DNA from: Caldithrix sp.
Lineage (GTDB): Bacteria > Zhuqueibacterota > Zhuqueibacteria > Oceanimicrobiales > Oceanimicrobiaceae
Reading direction: 5' to 3'
DNA length: 10,169 nucleotides
Assembly (NCBI GenBank): GCA_004357015.1
Contig: SMXE01000190.1
Span: 1-10,169, forward strand
The translations under genes and the position numbers were made by a program. This document shows positions 1-6,368 of this stretch, in pieces. Under the pieces are notes generated by a model. It was given only the letters and a program-made list of their open reading frames with translations, ran no database searches and was not told the origin of the DNA. The number at the start of each line of letters is the position of its first letter. Position 1 is the first letter of the stretch.

Positions 1-1
1 C

Positions 2-349
2 TCCAAGAAAGCATCCTCAGTTCAAGAGAATCCTAAAGGCTTCTTGCAAGGCAAAGTCACCATTGCACCGGTGAGGCCTCTCGAACGGCGAGATGCGCCA
101 CCTGTAGATATGTCAAGATGGTACAAGGGCAAAATAGTCTTGATTTATTCTGAAGATGAAAAAACGTTACTGGCAAAAGCGCCCGTAGATGATACAGGAA
201 GATATCACGTGTCCCTGCAGCCTGGATATTGCATGGTGAAAATGAAACTCGGTAGAATGCAGAGCACTAGGGACCTCCCCAAGAGAATTGAGATAAAGGC
301 TGGCCAGACCGTGCGGGTGAACATTGACATTGATACGGGAATTAGATAG
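2..349 (+). CDS. C-terminal part of a carboxypeptidase-regulatory-like (beta-sandwich) protein, 5' end outside window
   Basis: The reading frame is open to the left edge of the window (it begins S-K-K-A-S-S-V-Q), so the true start lies upstream; the TTG at 44 is only the first internal start-like codon. The 115 visible residues look like one small beta-sandwich: a 'GKVTIAPVRPLER' opening strand, a central 'KGKIVLIYSEDEKTLLAKAPVDDTG' part (shown here in pieces: KGKIVLIYS, then DDTGRYHVSL), a 'LQPGYCMVKMK' strand and an 'IKAGQTVRVNIDIDTGIR' end. The order strand, D-x-x-G-x-Y, L-x-P-G-x-Y/C, then G-x-T-V-x-V-x-I-D is typical of carboxypeptidase regulatory-like domains, which are usually found in exported proteins and lipoproteins. 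The Ser/Lys-rich residues before the domain would fit a linker after a signal or lipobox, but that part is missing. There is no catalytic motif, and the role is unknown. A hairpin-rich spacer with a terminator follows, so this gene probably ends its transcription unit. Confidence 0.75.
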   Translation, partial: SKKASSVQENPKGFLQGKVTIAPVRPLERRDAPPVDMSRWYKGKIVLIYSEDEKTLLAKAPVDDTGRYHVSLQPGYCMVKMKLGRMQSTRDLPKRIEIKAGQTVRVNIDIDTGIR

Positions 350-376
350 TTGCACTAAGTCGAAACGTTTTATTCG

Positions 377-405
377 CCCTTGCGAAGGTTCCGACTTCGC
401 AAGGG
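377..405. repeat. Perfect 11-bp palindrome, REP-like intergenic repeat
   Basis: CCCTTGCGAAG at 377-387 pairs perfectly with CTTCGCAAGGG at 395-405 around a 7-base loop (GTTCCGA). No T-run follows on the + strand, so a simple terminator role is doubtful. The 'CCTTGCGAAG' palindrome resembles dispersed intergenic repeats that I recall from related genomes; copy number cannot be tested in this window, where I see only one copy. Confidence 0.6.
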
Positions 406-418
406 TGAAAATGCCTAT

Positions 419-461
419 GAAGGGAGAATTCTTCATCGAGAGTTCTCCCTTTCTTATTTTG
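419..461 (+). terminator. Rho-independent terminator after the gene ending at 349
   Basis: AAGGGAGAA (420-428) pairs with TTCTCCCTT (443-451), giving a 9-bp stem with a 14-base loop, followed directly by the T-rich stretch TCTTATTTTG (452-461). Orientation and position fit transcription end of the upstream gene, whose stop codon is about 70 bases before. The loop is longer than usual and the U-tract is interrupted, so efficiency is uncertain. Confidence 0.65.
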
Positions 462-490
462 TTCCATCAGCTCTTCAAAATGGGGTGTTC

Positions 491-529
491 AACCTTTAGG
501 TTGCAAGATCAGAGGCAGGCTAATGCCTG
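491..529. repeat. Two short adjacent palindromes resembling a dispersed intergenic repeat
   Basis: AACCT-TT-AGGTT (491-502) and CAGGC-TAAT-GCCTG (516-529) are two small hairpins 13 bases apart. From memory, pairs of 'AACCTTTAGGTTGC' and 'CAGGCTxAxGCCTG' palindromes are a frequent kind of intergenic repeat in FCB-type and other genomes. Each stem is only 5 bp, so chance cannot be excluded without counting copies in the genome. Confidence 0.4.
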
Positions 530-601
530 TATACCCATCTTAAATGCTCTTAAATGTAGTTTTGCAGAAGTCTTATTCATCTGCCACGCTCGCACCTGTA
601 T

Positions 602-1324
602 TTGGGCCAATTTGCCGACTGGGATGTGGGCGCAGGGCAGCAAACCGGTGAGCTGAACCGCGGCGGATACGACGCCGGCCGGTCCCTGGTTTACCAGTTT
701 GAAAGCGGCGCGCAGCCCAGCGATGCTAGCTGGCACGGTGTGAAGGCATTACAGCCGGCATCCGGCGCGCGCGTCACCGATAAACTCACCCCGGACGCCT
801 TTTTTAGCTATCTGTCAGATTTCAGCGGTCCCGGGCCGCAACCGGTCACATCCGATGGCGACTACGCCAGCTTCATTGGCGCCGGCCCTTTTACGTTGGC
901 GCCTGGGGATTCCGTGACGGTTGGTTTCGCCTGGCTTGCCGGATCGGAGCTTTTCGAACTGCAAGCCACCGCCGATGCGGCGCAGGCAGCGTGGGATGAT
1001 TTCATCGTGAGCGTCGAGCCGCTCAGTTCAGCAACTGTTCCCAGGCAATTCGCACTTGACCAAAACTATCCAAATCCATTCAACCCGGCCACAGAAATCA
1101 GCTACTCGTTGCCACGCCCTGCGGAAGTATGGCTGGAGATTTTTAACCTTCTCGGCCAGAAAGTGCGGAGCCTGCTGCAACACGAAAAGCAAGCTGCTGG
1201 CCGCTGCACAGTGTTCTGGGATGGCAGAGACGATTTCGGGCGGTCGGCTGCCAGCGGGATCTACCTGTACCGCATCACCGCCGGAGATTTTATACGCACC
1301 ATGAAGATGACTTTGTTGAAGTGA
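602..1324 (+). CDS. C-terminal fragment of a large exported protein with a type A (type IX secretion) sorting domain; probable gene remnant
   Basis: The frame is open from 560 (a TAG lies at 557-559), with TTG at 602 the first start-like codon. No Shine-Dalgarno site precedes it and there is no signal peptide, so this is probably the 3' part of a larger gene. Residues 1-135 (FADWDVG..., GGYDAGRSLVYQFE, SDGDYASFIGAGPFTL, GDSVTVGFAWLAG, LQATADAAQAAWDDF) look like the last ectodomain portion of exported proteases or similar FCB-group proteins. Residues about 150-240 form a sorting domain: FALDQNYPNPFNPATEISY, then a V-W-L-E-I-F-N-L-L-G-Q-K-V strand, W-D-G-R-D, and A-S-G-I-Y-L-Y-R-I ending in MKMTLLK. 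In the family this domain is recognised by the type IX system and is removed or anchored at the cell surface. Without its N-terminus the fragment could not be exported. Its GC-rich sequence begins abruptly after an AT-richer spacer. The alternative is an assembly error that joined unrelated sequence near 560-600. Confidence 0.75.
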   Translation: MGQFADWDVGAGQQTGELNRGGYDAGRSLVYQFESGAQPSDASWHGVKALQPASGARVTDKLTPDAFFSYLSDFSGPGPQPVTSDGDYASFIGAGPFTLAPGDSVTVGFAWLAGSELFELQATADAAQAAWDDFIVSVEPLSSATVPRQFALDQNYPNPFNPATEISYSLPRPAEVWLEIFNLLGQKVRSLLQHEKQAAGRCTVFWDGRDDFGRSAASGIYLYRITAGDFIRTMKMTLLK

Positions 1325-1328
1325 GATC

Positions 1329-1360
1329 GTCGAAACCGACTTTTTTTGAAAGACGGTTTC
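1329..1360 (+). terminator. Possible terminator after the sorting-domain gene
   Basis: Five bases after the stop codon, GTCG (1329-1332) and CGAC (1337-1340) form a short stem with loop AAAC, followed at once by seven T (1341-1347). A competing 7-bp stem, GAAACCG (1332-1338) with CGGTTTC (1354-1360), would put the T-run in its loop. The 4-bp stem is shorter than in typical terminators, so the call is tentative. Confidence 0.35.
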
Positions 1361-1468
1361 TGGCCGCCGACATTTCACTTGCTTTTCCACGCGAATGTTG
1401 TTACTTTTTACTCACTGATTTCGCAAGTTCGTTGTGAAGCCGTAGACTACTGAGACTGGAGGAGGCAG

Positions 1469-1837
1469 ATGTCAGAAAAAGCTCCCAAACCTACTGACCG
1501 GGTTAAACTGGACGTCGAGACAATTTTGCAAACCGCCGAGGGCAGACATTTTCTGAATCAACTGAACTTCGTCAGCCAGATTGTTACGATTAAGGATTCG
1601 CAAGTCGAGTTTAAAGGGGAGCAGATGGTGAAGACGGGTTATGTTGCCGACTGCAAAAGTGTTCAACTTTTCAAGTGTCCCGACGGCTATTTCTTGTTTT
1701 GCAATAAAGCCGCCACGAAGAACAACTGGTCTGTTTCCGGGAGGGGCCTGGAGGAAGTCCTGTCGAAACTGTATGACAACGAAATCAAAAACAAGCTCGA
1801 GGAGGAGCTTGCAAGTGCAGAGGCTGCCGCTGAATAA
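1469..1837 (+). CDS. Small uncharacterised protein (122 aa), paired with an SRPBCC protein
   Basis: I do not recognise this family. ATG 1469 is preceded by a strong Shine-Dalgarno sequence, GGAGGAGG at 1458-1465, so the start is well supported. The protein is soluble, with no signal peptide or membrane segment. A charged N-terminus is followed by a short helix (VETILQTAEGRHFLNQLN), then alternating strand-like segments (SQIVTIKDSQVEFKGEQMV; SVQLFKCPDGYFLFCNKA), then helices (RGLEEVLSKLYDNEI) and a Glu/Ala-rich tail. Three cysteines sit eight residues apart (C62, C70, C78), across predicted strands, which could be a redox or metal feature or merely chance. It ends 25 bases before the SRPBCC gene, so the two are probably one operon and may act on the same ligand or complex. 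No function can be assigned. Confidence 0.82.
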   Translation: MSEKAPKPTDRVKLDVETILQTAEGRHFLNQLNFVSQIVTIKDSQVEFKGEQMVKTGYVADCKSVQLFKCPDGYFLFCNKAATKNNWSVSGRGLEEVLSKLYDNEIKNKLEEELASAEAAAE

Positions 1838-1862
1838 ACACACAGTCTGAAGGAGCCGCAAC

Positions 1863-2297
1863 ATGACAGAAATTACACGTTCAATTGAAATTGTCGCTTC
1901 CCGCACTCGCGTTTGGTCCCATATCCATCCCGGCAATTGGCAGAAAATCTTTCACTTTGTTAAGGAAGTGGACGGTTACAAAGAGGGTGACGGATGGATT
2001 GGGAAGAAGGCAAGAGTGGTCGCCGGCGGTGATGAAGAGACAGTTGTCAAGTACAATGTGGAGATTACCGAGTTGCAGGATAAAGAGAAAATCGTTTACC
2101 GGCGTTATGGTGGGCCGCTTTCAGGAACCGGGGTCATTCTTATAAAGCCGTTGACCACGGGAACTTTGTTAAGACGCACCAGCTACTACGACGATGATCT
2201 GTCTGAACAAACCATCAAGACGCTTTGCGAAGGGATGGAGAAGGACAACATGCGGCTCAAGACGATTATTGAAAAGATTGGAACCTCTGCTGATTAG
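1863..2297 (+). CDS. SRPBCC (START/Bet v 1-like) family protein, 144 aa
   Basis: The fold is read from the pattern: an opening strand 'TEITRSIEIVAS' followed by the 'R-V-W-S-H-I' helix start, a 'NWQKIFHFVKEVDGYK' segment, a G-W-I-G-K-K-A-R-V strand, the 'VVKYNVEITELQDKEKIVYRR' strand pair (seen as VEITELQDKEKIVY), a second sheet (GTGVILIKPLTTGTLLRR), and a long amphipathic C-terminal helix (residues about 112-140). This is the normal layout and length of the SRPBCC superfamily, which binds hydrophobic ligands in a cavity; members include polyketide cyclases, aromatase-like proteins and ligand carriers. It shows no catalytic signature, and the ligand is unknown. The start is ATG with AAGGAG at 1850-1855, 7 bases upstream. 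It follows the small gene at 1469-1837 by 25 bases. The protein should be cytoplasmic, as no signal peptide is present. Confidence 0.83.
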   Translation: MTEITRSIEIVASRTRVWSHIHPGNWQKIFHFVKEVDGYKEGDGWIGKKARVVAGGDEETVVKYNVEITELQDKEKIVYRRYGGPLSGTGVILIKPLTTGTLLRRTSYYDDDLSEQTIKTLCEGMEKDNMRLKTIIEKIGTSAD

Positions 2298-2411
2298 ATT
2301 CAGATTCGGTGGCGTCCGGCAACAGGCCGGCGGTGGCAGAGAAATTTCATTCCGGTGCCTCAACCCGTTTGCACGGGATTCCTTCCATTGAACTAACTTC
2401 AAAATCGCGTT

Positions 2412-5400
2412 ATGATTCTGACCAAATCCGCGCCTGGACGTGTTGAATTTCACGTCTCTCGCAAGGCACGGGATAAATACCAATTTGACAACACGCTGTT
2501 TTCCGCGACCGGCAATGTGATCTTCGCAGATTTTCAAGCTGCGCTCGTTTTCGCGCAAAAGATGAATGCGGCGCGCGACCTGGAGTTGCATCCGGAGGCT
2601 GCCGTGCATGCCGCGCAGGTCAATGCCATGGGTCTGATCGACGAGATGCTGCATATCGTTGTGCAGCGCTACCGTGAACAGGTGAATCCTGCAATCTTCC
2701 AACAGGGGCTGCAATGGCTGCACGAAAAGTTGGGGCAGGACAAAGTAGAAGAGACGTTGCGCCGGTTTGTTGAAGATTTTCCGCCCGTGGCCGTTTACCA
2801 TGGCAAAATCAGTGTGGCTGCCTACCTCGATGGTGAGACTGAAGGGATTGCCAACCGACAGACAGCGCTGGAGGAACTACTGATGCTGTGGCTGGCGAAT
2901 ATCAATCCAGCCTTTGCGCCGTTTTTGGAATTGTTTGATGATCAAAAGCTCGAACTCGAGACCTCGTACCGGGATTTGGTTCAGGGTTTGACGGCGTTTT
3001 TTCGCGAACAGCCAACATTCGGACCGGGCGGCTTCGATTTACTGCACCTGTTGCGTCAGCCCGCCATTCAGAGGCCGCACTCACTGGCAGAACAGGTCCG
3101 GTTCATGACGGAGGCATGGGGGCCGCTGCTGGATAAAGTTGTGCTGCGTTTGCTGGGCGGGTTGGACTTTATCAAAGAGGAGACAAAACCGGTTTTTCCG
3201 GGACCGCCACCCACCGAGGTCCTGCACTATGAAGAGTTCGAATATGAGCCCGAGCAATTCAGCCCGGATCTCGACTGGATGCCGAATTTGGTGATGCTGG
3301 CCAAGAGCACCCTCGTCTGGCTCGACCAGCTTTCGAAAATGTATGAGCGTGACATCGCGCGGCTAGACCAGATTCCGGACGAAGAACTGGACCGGCTGGC
3401 GCGCTGGGGCTTCACAGGTTTGTGGCTTATCGGTATCTGGGAGCGCAGCCCGGCTTCGAAAAAGATCAAGCAGAGTAGTGGCAATCCTGAAGCAGAGTCT
3501 TCGGCCTACTCGCTGTTCGACTACGAAGTGGCGCACGAGCTAGGCGGTTTTGATGCCTTGCAGAAGTTGAAAGACCGGTGCTGGCAGCGCGGCATTCGGA
3601 TGACCTGCGATATGGTGCCGAATCACACCGGCATCGATTCCAGATGGGTACGCGAGCACCCGGACTGGTTTGTTTCGCTGCCGTTCAGCCCGTTTCCAGG
3701 CTACGCGTTTTCCGGCCAGGATCTGTCAGGCGATCCGCGTTACCGCATTTTTATAGAAGATGGCTATTACAGCCAATCCGATGCGGCCGTGGTGTTCAAG
3801 CGTGAAGACCGCTGGCGGGGCGAGGTCAGGTACATCTACCACGGCAACGACGGCACCGGCATGCCGTGGAACGATACGGCTCAGCTTGACTACCTGAATC
3901 CCGAAGTCCGCGAGGCCGTGATCCGAAAAATTGTGGAGGTTGCGCGCATGTTTCCGGTCATCCGGTTCGATGCTGCGATGACGCTGGCGAAGAAGCACTT
4001 TCACCGTTTGTGGTACCCGGAGCCCGGCAGCGGTGGTGACATTCCTTCCCGGTCGCAGTTCGGTATGACCAAATATGAATTCAACCAGAAGATGCAGAAC
4101 GAGTTCTGGCGCGAAGTGGTCGATCGTGTGGCTACGGAAGTCCCGGACTGTCTGCTGCTGGCAGAGGCTTTCTGGATGATGGAGGGCTATTTTGTGCGTA
4201 CTCTCGGCATGCACCGAGTCTACAATAGCGCGTTCATGAACATGCTGAAAAACGAGGAAAATGAGAAGTACCGTCAGACCGTTATCAACACGCTGCAGTT
4301 CAATCCTGAGATTCTGAAACGCTACGTGAATTTTTTGAACAATCCGGACGAAGACACTGCCATTGCGCAGTTCGGCGACGGCGACAAATACTTCGGAGTA
4401 TGCCTGATGCTGGTCACCATGCCGGGCCTGCCCATGTTCGGACACGGCCAGGTGGAGGGTTTGCACGAAAAGTACGGCATGGAGTACCGCCGGGCACATT
4501 CTGACGAAGAAGTAAATCAGGGGCTTGTGCATCGCCACGAGCAGCAGATTTTTCCATTGATGAAAAAACGCTATTTGTTCGCGGAGGTGGAAAATTTTCT
4601 GTTTTACGATTTTATGACGCCGGATGGCGGCGTCAATCCAAACGTGTTTGTTTATTCGAACCGGGCCGGCGGCGAGCGGGCGTTGGTGCTTTACAATAAC
4701 AAATTCGAGCACGCGACGGGCTGGGTGCGCGTTTCGGTCCCGTTCGCCGAAAAACTGGATGACGGTGACGAAGTGCGTCTGGTGCAAAAATCGCTGCGTC
4801 AGGGACTCGGCCTACCCTACGACGCAGAGCGCTATCTGCTTTTTCGCGATCAAATCTCCGGCCTTGAATTCATCCGCAGTTGCAAGGAAATTGGTGACCA
4901 AGGACTCTATTTCGAGCTGGCGGCCTACCAGTCACATGTACTGGTAAATATCTATGAAATCCCGGATAACGACGAAGGTCACTACGGCCAATTATGTGCG
5001 TACCTGAACGGCCGGGGTGTGCCGGGCATCGCCGAGGAGCTGAGGGAGATCAGTCTGAAGCCGCTGTTGAAACCGTTTGACGCTCTCCTCAACCCGGATG
5101 CGTTTGAAGATTTTCTGCAACAGCGCCTCTCCGCTAAAAAAGCGAAACATCAAAAAGACTACCTGGACGATTTCGAAGACAAATACAAAACGATTCTGAA
5201 CACGGTAAGTGAGAATTTATCGTTGACGATGAAGAAGGCGCCTCTGGTGAAATCCCTGCGCCGCAAGCTGGCAGCGTTGCTGCAACTCGGGGCGCTTGAT
5301 CTGCATTTCAAAGCGTCAGCGTCGAGAGGGTTGAAGTCGGCGCTAACCTTTTTGCAAGAGCGATTGCGCGACGACCGGGTCTGGGCATTGCTGTTCTGTT

Positions 5401-5996
5401 GGCTGGTCACGCACGAGTTGGGCAAGATACAGGATTCGCCGGATGATGAAGCACGCAGCGCCGCATGGCTGAAAGAGTGGTTGCTCACGCGGCGGCTCGC
5501 TCGCTTGCTTCAGGTTAAGGATACAGGCGAGGATGATATTTCCGCAGCAAAACTTCTTCTCGAGATCCTAGTCGTGCATCAGAATTGGGCCAGCCGGGAC
5601 CAACTCAAGGGAGACAGCGCGCACGAGTTACTAAAAGCGCTTTTACGTGATTACTCTGTACCGCACTTTGCCGGCATCAACCGGTTCGACGGCACGTTGT
5701 GGTTTAACAAGGAAAAATTCGACCAGCTTGCGGGGAATCTGTTTCTCATCGCGATGGTTCAAATCATGAGTACTCCGAAGCTGAGCAAGCCCGCCGCCGC
5801 CACGCAAATTTCACAGGTACACGGCATCATCTTGAAGTGGCAGAAGGCAGAGGAGAAATCAGAGTACCGGCTCGAGAAACTTCTTGACCTCCTCCTGCCG
5901 AAAGCCCGGAAATCGCCACGGAAGAGCGCCTCGAAAGTCGAAAGTCGTAAAAAGCGTCCCGGCAAAAGGAAGACAGGCAAAGCAACATCTTCCTGA
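2412..5996 (+). CDS. Giant GH13 alpha-amylase-family protein with long N- and C-terminal extensions (1194 aa)
   Basis: The glycoside hydrolase family 13 barrel spans about residues 330-780. Visible hallmarks are WGFTGLWLIGIW (332-343), the Y-S-L-F-D-Y loop, region I DMVPNH (400-405), region II R-F-D with the nucleophile D520 (R518), region III L-L-A-E with the acid/base E585, and region IV F-L-N-N-P-D with the transition-state Asp at 646. The barrel ends with MPGLPMFGHGQ (670-680). All three catalytic carboxylates are present, but the His of the usual region IV N-H-D is Pro here. Residues 1-300 are mostly helical and match no domain I know. After a beta-rich part, residues about 860-1160 are helical, with an HD-like 'THELGK' (H1001, E1002) and a later V-V-H (H1056). 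The last 31 residues (1164-1194) contain 14 Lys/Arg. There is no signal peptide, so it should act in the cytoplasm on glycogen-like or alpha-glucan substrates; hydrolase versus transferase activity cannot be decided. ATG 2412 lacks a clear Shine-Dalgarno site, but the 'FHVSRKARDKYQFD' stretch close behind it looks like a conserved N-terminus. Confidence 0.92.
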   Translation: MILTKSAPGRVEFHVSRKARDKYQFDNTLFSATGNVIFADFQAALVFAQKMNAARDLELHPEAAVHAAQVNAMGLIDEMLHIVVQRYREQVNPAIFQQGLQWLHEKLGQDKVEETLRRFVEDFPPVAVYHGKISVAAYLDGETEGIANRQTALEELLMLWLANINPAFAPFLELFDDQKLELETSYRDLVQGLTAFFREQPTFGPGGFDLLHLLRQPAIQRPHSLAEQVRFMTEAWGPLLDKVVLRLLGGLDFIKEETKPVFPGPPPTEVLHYEEFEYEPEQFSPDLDWMPNLVMLAKSTLVWLDQLSKMYERDIARLDQIPDEELDRLARWGFTGLWLIGIWERSPASKKIKQSSGNPEAESSAYSLFDYEVAHELGGFDALQKLKDRCWQRGIRMTCDMVPNHTGIDSRWVREHPDWFVSLPFSPFPGYAFSGQDLSGDPRYRIFIEDGYYSQSDAAVVFKREDRWRGEVRYIYHGNDGTGMPWNDTAQLDYLNPEVREAVIRKIVEVARMFPVIRFDAAMTLAKKHFHRLWYPEPGSGGDIPSRSQFGMTKYEFNQKMQNEFWREVVDRVATEVPDCLLLAEAFWMMEGYFVRTLGMHRVYNSAFMNMLKNEENEKYRQTVINTLQFNPEILKRYVNFLNNPDEDTAIAQFGDGDKYFGVCLMLVTMPGLPMFGHGQVEGLHEKYGMEYRRAHSDEEVNQGLVHRHEQQIFPLMKKRYLFAEVENFLFYDFMTPDGGVNPNVFVYSNRAGGERALVLYNNKFEHATGWVRVSVPFAEKLDDGDEVRLVQKSLRQGLGLPYDAERYLLFRDQISGLEFIRSCKEIGDQGLYFELAAYQSHVLVNIYEIPDNDEGHYGQLCAYLNGRGVPGIAEELREISLKPLLKPFDALLNPDAFEDFLQQRLSAKKAKHQKDYLDDFEDKYKTILNTVSENLSLTMKKAPLVKSLRRKLAALLQLGALDLHFKASASRGLKSALTFLQERLRDDRVWALLFCWLVTHELGKIQDSPDDEARSAAWLKEWLLTRRLARLLQVKDTGEDDISAAKLLLEILVVHQNWASRDQLKGDSAHELLKALLRDYSVPHFAGINRFDGTLWFNKEKFDQLAGNLFLIAMVQIMSTPKLSKPAAATQISQVHGIILKWQKAEEKSEYRLEKLLDLLLPKARKSPRKSASKVESRKKRPGKRKTGKATSS

Positions 5997-6368
5997 AAGC
6001 CTAGCGCGGCGGAGCCGCAAAATCCCAAGCTTGTCCCTGAATGTATTATCAGGGGTCCCAATTAGCCAAATCCCAAACAAAAAATGCGAGAAGCGTAGAA
6101 TTCAAACGCTTCGTATATTAAGAAACAAAATCCGCGTTTCATCAGTATGAATCCGTGGCCAAAGGGTTCGTAGGAGTACTACTTTACCCACTCTGATCGA
6201 CATAGAGCCGTTTTCTTTACCAACCCGCAGGGGTGAAATGTTGTCACTTCAAGGGTGCAATGTCGGTGATCGAGGAACCAATCGGACGCTGGTTTTGTTT
6301 AAGTTTTCATCTTGCTTTTAGGAGTGCAAATGATCATATTAAGTTTCATCTTTTGAAGGAAACGCTGA
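5997..6368. other. 372-base non-coding spacer with palindromic repeats; likely leader/promoter region of the VWA operon
   Basis: No convincing gene lies here. The short frames (for example 6233-6427) lack a ribosome site and overlap the VWA gene start in another frame. The first 80 bases hold two hairpins and a 9-base direct repeat, AAATCCCAA, at 6020-6028 and 6068-6076. The remainder (about 6080-6350) is AT-rich and unstructured by eye and must contain the promoter of the downstream operon if one exists. I could not identify a convincing -35/-10 pair. Confidence 0.6.
6006..6054. repeat. Pair of intergenic hairpins just after the GH13 gene (REP-like)
   Basis: GCGGC-GGA-GCCGC (6006-6018) lies 9 bases after the GH13 stop codon. 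CCCTGA (6035-6040) pairs with TCAGGG (6049-6054) around ATGTATTA. Neither is followed by a T-run, so they are not classical terminators, although they could mark or protect the 3' end of the GH13 mRNA. The 'AAGCTTGTCCCTGA...TCAGGG' arrangement resembles dispersed intergenic repeats that I recall from other genomes; one copy only in this window. Confidence 0.45.

Noticed and set aside
324..656. 110-aa + frame crossing the palindrome-rich spacer
   Set aside because: Runs through a terminator and several hairpins, with no ribosome site and no protein-like pattern.
1379..1407. Possible promoter TTGCTT - 17 bases - TACTTT upstream of the 122-aa gene
   Set aside because: Both boxes match poorly; chance matches of this quality are common in AT-rich spacers.
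2316..2377. Small hairpins CCGGC/GCCGG and CCCGT/ACGGG in the leader of the GH13 gene
   Set aside because: Stems of 5 bp without a T-run; too weak to call a terminator or riboswitch.
2169..2801. 210-aa open frame on the - strand
   Set aside because: Overlaps the ends of the SRPBCC and GH13 genes, both well supported on the + strand.
3726..4787. 353-aa open frame on the - strand
   Set aside because: Lies wholly inside the GH13 catalytic barrel, whose + frame carries all conserved motifs; the - frame translation is His/Val-rich, as expected from a GC-biased antisense frame.
6312..6340. Possible promoter TTGCTT - 17 bases - CATATT upstream of the VWA gene
   Set aside because: Only 3 of 6 and 4 of 6 matches to the sigma-70 consensus, which may not even apply in this lineage.
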